Virus record (IMG/VR): IMGVR_UViG_3300046809_000307
Location: 1 to 25,051 of that record
Source of the DNA: a virus
DNA length: 25,051 nucleotides
Direction: 5' to 3' (one strand)
Under the pieces are notes generated by a model. The model saw nothing but the letters and a program-made list of their open reading frames with translations. It made no database searches and had not been told where the DNA came from. Shown here in pieces: positions 20,382-25,051 of this stretch (within the stretch, counting starts at the first letter, position 1; each line of letters opens with the position of its first letter). A program made the translations under genes and the position numbers.

Positions 20382-23300
20382 GTCTTGTAACCGATCCCGA
20401 AGTTCTCAATCAGCTAAACGCAAGCAGCGATGAAAGCGCTCCTGCGCCCCCGCTCGCGCCCGCGCCTCCGCCAGAAAAGCCCCCCGTTGACGAACGCTTA
20501 AAGCCGATTGATGATCCCGACTTACTCGCAAAGCTAAACGCGGGCGAAGGGACCGAGGCCCCCGCTCCCGCGCCTGTCGGCGCAGCGCCGAGTGGAGCGC
20601 CCAGCACGCCGAAGGATTGGCATTCGTTTATTCCGCGCTTCGTGCAGATCGAAAGCGGCGGCAACCCAAATGCCGTCACGGGGAGCTATCGTGGCGTGCT
20701 CCAAATGGGGCCGGACGAAATTGCGCGTTATGGCGGGAGCGGGCTTGCGGAAGGCACCCGGCTCTTGGAAGATCGCGCAAATGCGCTGGCGAGGCAGTTA
20801 GGCCGACAGCCGACCCCGACGGAAGTTTATATGGCGCATCAGCAAGGTCCAGCTGGCGTACTTGCGCATCTCAGTAATCCCGATGCCCCCGCTTGGGAGA
20901 ATATGTATAGCACGGGCGAGGGCCAGCGGCGGGGGGCGAATTGGGCGAAAAGGGCAATTTGGGGGAATGTGCCGGACGACCTCAAGCCGCAATATGGCCT
21001 CACGCCGGGGGCGAGCGGCTTCGCGAAGGACGTAGCCTCGGGCGCATTGGATAATCTTTCGTCGAATCAATTCGTGAATGGCATTTGGGCGCGGAAGGTG
21101 GAAGGCACGGGCGCAGTTCCAGGCTCTCGATATACTGGCGCGCTTCCGACTGTAGCGGCCTATCCTTCAGATACGTCGGGTTGGATGGCGGGAGCACAAC
21201 AGCCAATTCCAGCGGGCGCGACGCAAGTGAGTGATCCGGCGCTCTTGCAACAGCTAAATACTCCGCAAGATCCTCGTCTTGCTCTTGCGCCCGAGACTCC
21301 CCCGGACACGACAGCGCCGACGCCGACGGCCCCTGACCGTGCTCCAACGTCATTCGAAAGCCTCGCCCGCGGATACTATTCCGGCAAAGGAATGGTGGGC
21401 GGTGCGGCAGAAATGGCGGGCGAAATCGGCGGTTATCCGAGCCTTTCGCAGTGGGGAACCAGCGTTCGGCAACAGGCGAAAGAGGACGAAGCGGCGTATC
21501 CGGCGGCGATGACCCTTTCGCAAGCACAGAGCTTTTCCGATTATGCTCGGTGGGCGAAGGATCAAACGCTCGAAATGGCACCCACGTTGACGGCGGCGAT
21601 TGCGGCTCCCATCGTCGGAGGCGCTGCGCTTGGCACGGTCGGCACGGCGGCGGGCGTGGCGATTCCGGCTGCGATACTCGGATTTGGCGGAGTGGAGAGT
21701 GCCTTAAAGGAGTCTGATCCAAATGCCACTGCAACAGGAAGCACGGTCGCCGGAGGAGCAGCTGTGGCTGCCCTTAATACCGTCTACCCACTTAAGTTCG
21801 CCGGAATCCTTGGTGGACAGCTCACCGCGCGCTTCGGCTCCGAAGCTGCCACCTCAATCGCAGAGCGCATCGCCGCAAAAGTTTCTGCAAATTCCGCTCT
21901 CAGCGCGGGTAAAACGGTGGGGGAGAATGTTCTTCTTGGCGGGGCGCTCAGTGCTACGCAGGAAGCCATCACGGAGGCGGCGGTTGCCGGAACGCTAGAT
22001 CGCCCGCTGGACTACGCGGAGCTTCCAGGGCGCTTAGGGGAAAGCTTTGCGAGCGGGGGACTCGTAGGTGGAATCCTCGGAGCTGGCCAACACGCACTGA
22101 CGGCGCGGACGCGGACGAGAGCGGAAGCCCTTCCCGGCACAGAGCCTCCGCCTCCTGGCGCAGAGCCACCTTCGCCCCCGCCGCCGCCGGGAGGACCGGG
22201 AGAAGCACAGCCTCCAGGAGTAAGCCCTCCTGCTCCTCCAGGAGAGCCGCCTCCCCCGGCTCCTCCCGGTACTTTTCCACCATCCACGCTTCCGGTTGGA
22301 GTGTGGGAGCCGAACGTGCCGCCGGAGGCAGTGCAATTCAAGCCGATTACTGGCAAGCACGAGGCGCACCCCACGCAAGTCGCGGGGGTCGATTCGCCAG
22401 CGCCGCTCGATAGCAGGGCGCAATACGATGCCGTTCGCGAAACGGCGGGCGCTTCGCTTCCGAGCGGGGGCACTCCGGAGGAAATGCTCGCCGCTTTGCG
22501 GAAGGGAGCCGATGCGACAAGGCTGACGGAATTGGGTATTCCGGAATGGCTCTCGCAGCAGACCGGACGAGTTTCGAAGGATGCGGTATTGGCGCAGGTT
22601 GAGGCAAATTCGCTCCGGCTTCGAAGCGAGGATGGGCCAGATACCGGACAGCCCGGCGGGCAGAATCCCCGCGTTCATTCGTTGGATATGCCTCCGGAGC
22701 CGAAAACGGCTTCCGAACGGGCGCTCGATCAGGCGAAGCTTGGAGAGCTGGATCGTATTGCAGAGAAGGTCGTTCGGGGCGAAACGCTCACACCAGAGGA
22801 AAAGGCGTTCCACGACGAAAATCTTTCGAGGCGCACGGCCCTCGCGAGCGGAATGCGCGATCCTGAATCCCTCGTGGAAGCGAACACGAAGGATCGCTTT
22901 ATGACCGATGGCAAAAATGCTCTGCACGTGGAAGGAATGGCAGAGCATCCGCTGGCAGAAGCAAAGCCGACCCGGACTTCGACCGCGGAGCTAATGCTTC
23001 GCCGCTTGATTCAGCAAGCGGCCCTCGAAGGAAAGGATCGGGTTTCGTGGACGCCGGGCGATGTCGCGGCGGCGCAAGCACGGGCTGCGGGCGCTGATCG
23101 CGCCACGGCAGCGAGGATTCGGACCTTCTACAATAAGGAGCTTCCCCGGATTGCCGCGAAGATTGCCGGAAAGCTCCCGGAGGCCCGAACGGGACACGGA
23201 TACATTGACGTTCCGGGCGAGGCCGCAGAAGCTCGCGCAGTTCGGAAGGGCCGAGAAGCGCCCTATTTCGAAATGACGCAGCGAACGCGGGAAGCCGTTC

Positions 23301-25051
23301 TTGGCAAGGGCATCGGCGGGCTCGACGGAGCAGCACAGGAAGCTCGCTTGCGCCCGATGGGAAGCGGCGAGAAGGCCACGTTCGTCCCGCCGGTTGGCGA
23401 GGTGAAGGGGCCGTGGCAATTAGGCAATTTGCCAGATGCGAGGGTGGCCTTGCGCGAAGGCGGGGAAATGATTTGGCGCCTCGCGAGGAAGCTCGGCATT
23501 AAGAAAAAGCTGGAGGTATTGTTCTATCCCGGCGTGCCATGGAAGGATGGCACGATGGCGCGCGTATGGGGCGTCGATAAGGATGGAAAGTATATTGGCG
23601 GAGGCTTTTTGCGAGGAATGGAGGCGGATCATTATGTTATTGAATTCGCGACCGGGATGCACGACACAATCGAAACGGCGTGGGCTTCACTCACGCACGA
23701 GCTAGGGCATGTTGTTCAAGGCGAATTCTATGATAGAGCCTCTCCGCTGCTGAAAGCGCAAATCGACCAAGCTTATCAGCGATACCTCGCTGACCGTAAG
23801 GCGAAGGGGATTGATACACTTGGGAAGCTATTCTGGACACGCGATAATTTCCTCGTGAATTGGAACGACATGAGGACGCCGGATGGATACCGGAAGGCGC
23901 CCGGCGAAGGGCGAAGTCCTCCGGGCGAACCGGCGCAGGGTGAAACGCCCTTCGCACAACTTTCGCCTCGCGAGAGGCAATATTGGCTCGGTATGGAGGA
24001 ATGGTTCGCGGAACAGGTTGCCCGCCACTTTACCACCTCAGCGCCCGTGCTCAATGCTGTTGATCGCTTTTTCGCTCGGATTGGAAATTCGCTCCGCGAA
24101 ATTTATAAAGCGTTTGTGGATAAGTTCAAGGTTGTGGCAACGCCGGACGAGTGGATCAAAGGGTGGCTCGATTCGCGCTTGACGGAAATGCCCACCATCG
24201 CAATGGCGAACGAATTGAATAAGGTCAAGCTCGCGGATGCGAACACGCGCGCCATGCACTCCGTCGGGATCGCGGATTATCCGCAAACGGAATTCGACCC
24301 GACGAGCATTCCAGGCCGGAAGCTAATTGCTGCCATCGGGGAAACGCCGGAGGCGAGGTCGATGGCAACCGCCGCTGATCGCTTCAACGGCTTTTATAAG
24401 TGGATGCTTTCCGTCGCGCAGGTGGCGGCGAGGAACCTCCATATTCAGCCCCTCCAGCGCTATGTGGAATACTGGCAGCAGAAGCAGCTTGAGCGGGCGC
24501 AGATGATGACGGGCGCGGTTGACGTATTGCGCGCCTGGAGGAACCTTGGTCGCAAGCACGCGGATAATGTCGGCAAAATGCTCGACGCCTACATGAACTA
24601 TGATTTCCTCTCGCCCCAGGAAGCGGCGGATGGCGTTGTGCGGAGGCCGACGCAGCCGGAGCTTGATGCGATGCAGAAGAAAATTGGCCTCTCGGAGCAA
24701 GGCCGCAAGGTTTTCGACTCGGTGGTAAATAGCTTCGATGGGATGCTTGCGAAGTACGAAGGAATGATGCGCGCGGAAGCCATGAAGATTGCGGACCCTG
24801 CCGCACAAGCGAAGAGGTTGATGGAGATTTCCGAGCAGCTGAAGCGGATGCGGGACACGCCATATGCGCCCGCGCTTCGCTTCGGAGACTTAACGCTCGT
24901 GGTTAAGGATTCCTTTGGCAATGTAGTTTCGCGGTATCATTTCGAAACGGAAGGCCAGCGGAAGCGAGCGGAAAAGGATTTGCAGAAAAAGCTCCTCGCC
25001 GGGGAGTATATGGAGAAGTCGGCTATTCCCGAACAAGCGAAGCCATTCACG
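20378..25051 (+). CDS. Giant multidomain internal virion protein, N-terminal 1558 residues (open at window end)
   Basis: This gene has no stop codon before the window ends. It starts at ATG 20378 (ATGA overlap). Domains in order: Pro/Ala-rich leader with repeats of DPxLLxxLN (6-14, 46-54 and again 286-294); a lytic-transglycosylase-like domain (about 80-185) with catalytic-type E92 in IESGGNPNA and GSYRGVLQMG (102-111); Ala/Gly-rich hydrophobic segments (about 400-540) that may insert in membranes; a proline-rich hinge (about 588-633); a helical region; HELGH (1107-1111) with E1212 in EEWFAEQVARH as possible third zinc ligand; and helical segments with PALRFG (R1501), close to the PLxRFG motif of large polyvalent phage proteins. 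It is probably ejected with DNA, cutting peptidoglycan and perhaps acting in the cell. Activities are inferred. Confidence 0.85.
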   Translation, partial: MSLVTDPEVLNQLNASSDESAPAPPLAPAPPPEKPPVDERLKPIDDPDLLAKLNAGEGTEAPAPAPVGAAPSGAPSTPKDWHSFIPRFVQIESGGNPNAVTGSYRGVLQMGPDEIARYGGSGLAEGTRLLEDRANALARQLGRQPTPTEVYMAHQQGPAGVLAHLSNPDAPAWENMYSTGEGQRRGANWAKRAIWGNVPDDLKPQYGLTPGASGFAKDVASGALDNLSSNQFVNGIWARKVEGTGAVPGSRYTGALPTVAAYPSDTSGWMAGAQQPIPAGATQVSDPALLQQLNTPQDPRLALAPETPPDTTAPTPTAPDRAPTSFESLARGYYSGKGMVGGAAEMAGEIGGYPSLSQWGTSVRQQAKEDEAAYPAAMTLSQAQSFSDYARWAKDQTLEMAPTLTAAIAAPIVGGAALGTVGTAAGVAIPAAILGFGGVESALKESDPNATATGSTVAGGAAVAALNTVYPLKFAGILGGQLTARFGSEAATSIAERIAAKVSANSALSAGKTVGENVLLGGALSATQEAITEAAVAGTLDRPLDYAELPGRLGESFASGGLVGGILGAGQHALTARTRTRAEALPGTEPPPPGAEPPSPPPPPGGPGEAQPPGVSPPAPPGEPPPPAPPGTFPPSTLPVGVWEPNVPPEAVQFKPITGKHEAHPTQVAGVDSPAPLDSRAQYDAVRETAGASLPSGGTPEEMLAALRKGADATRLTELGIPEWLSQQTGRVSKDAVLAQVEANSLRLRSEDGPDTGQPGGQNPRVHSLDMPPEPKTASERALDQAKLGELDRIAEKVVRGETLTPEEKAFHDENLSRRTALASGMRDPESLVEANTKDRFMTDGKNALHVEGMAEHPLAEAKPTRTSTAELMLRRLIQQAALEGKDRVSWTPGDVAAAQARAAGADRATAARIRTFYNKELPRIAAKIAGKLPEARTGHGYIDVPGEAAEARAVRKGREAPYFEMTQRTREAVLGKGIGGLDGAAQEARLRPMGSGEKATFVPPVGEVKGPWQLGNLPDARVALREGGEMIWRLARKLGIKKKLEVLFYPGVPWKDGTMARVWGVDKDGKYIGGGFLRGMEADHYVIEFATGMHDTIETAWASLTHELGHVVQGEFYDRASPLLKAQIDQAYQRYLADRKAKGIDTLGKLFWTRDNFLVNWNDMRTPDGYRKAPGEGRSPPGEPAQGETPFAQLSPRERQYWLGMEEWFAEQVARHFTTSAPVLNAVDRFFARIGNSLREIYKAFVDKFKVVATPDEWIKGWLDSRLTEMPTIAMANELNKVKLADANTRAMHSVGIADYPQTEFDPTSIPGRKLIAAIGETPEARSMATAADRFNGFYKWMLSVAQVAARNLHIQPLQRYVEYWQQKQLERAQMMTGAVDVLRAWRNLGRKHADNVGKMLDAYMNYDFLSPQEAADGVVRRPTQPELDAMQKKIGLSEQGRKVFDSVVNSFDGMLAKYEGMMRAEAMKIADPAAQAKRLMEISEQLKRMRDTPYAPALRFGDLTLVVKDSFGNVVSRYHFETEGQRKRAEKDLQKKLLAGEYMEKSAIPEQAKPFT

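Noticed and set aside
24115-24123. Second consensus DnaA box
   Set aside because: It lies inside the coding sequence of the giant protein (encoding part of FVDKFK) with no neighbouring boxes or AT-rich unwinding segment, so chance is likely.

Overview
This window is part of a tailed double-stranded DNA bacteriophage genome (Caudoviricetes). Every gene I can support lies on the + strand, and the packaging, head, tail and internal-virion genes follow one another with short or overlapping junctions (ATGA or TAATG) and strong AGGAG-type ribosome binding sites. The capsid protein resembles the SU10 major capsid family, a matching SU10-type adaptor follows it, no tape-measure or sheath gene is seen, and there is a long run of Ala/Gln/Pro-rich internal virion proteins. 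This suggests a podovirus-like virion. An RlpA-like fold and a lytic-transglycosylase-like domain fit a Gram-negative host, but the host cannot be named from the sequence. No integrase, repressor, tRNA, rRNA, CRISPR array or insertion sequence was seen.

Layout. 1-561 is non-coding and unusually structured: many short GC-rich hairpins, a 19-base A tract, one consensus DnaA box and a sigma70-like promoter reading into an unrecognised 186-aa gene (562-1122). A strong intrinsic terminator (1148-1174) ends that unit. A perfect 10-bp dyad (1278-1301) precedes a large tail fibre gene (1351-4011). The packaging block follows: a small coiled-coil protein, the terminase small subunit, a PD-(D/E)XK nuclease, a two-helix membrane peptide, the terminase large subunit and the portal. 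Next come a small helical protein, a scaffold-like protein, the major capsid protein, a possible decoration protein and the head-tail adaptor.

The right half begins with a second fibre carrying a collar-like C-terminus. It is followed by a 57-aa acidic protein, an RlpA-like double-psi barrel protein, a proline-rich protein, a single-helix membrane protein, a 524-aa tail protein, an 83-aa protein and a GNAT-like protein. The internal or ejection proteins come last. They end in a giant multidomain protein (1558 codons in the window, still open at the right edge) with a transglycosylase-like domain, Ala/Gly-rich hydrophobic segments, a proline-rich hinge, an HELGH metalloprotease motif and a PLxRFG-like motif.

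Two genes are interrupted by apparent one-base deletions: the portal near 7442-7446 and an internal-virion-like protein near 19209-19214. Both can be restored with one base, so sequencing or assembly error is the first explanation. The portal break also creates an ATGA overlap that could allow coupled restart. The most distinctive findings are the hairpin-rich leader with its DnaA box, a family of GGCC-armed hairpins at gene boundaries, a DPxLLxxLN motif repeated across two internal-virion genes, a compact S74-like Ser-Lys module on an internal virion protein, and the giant two-enzyme-motif protein.
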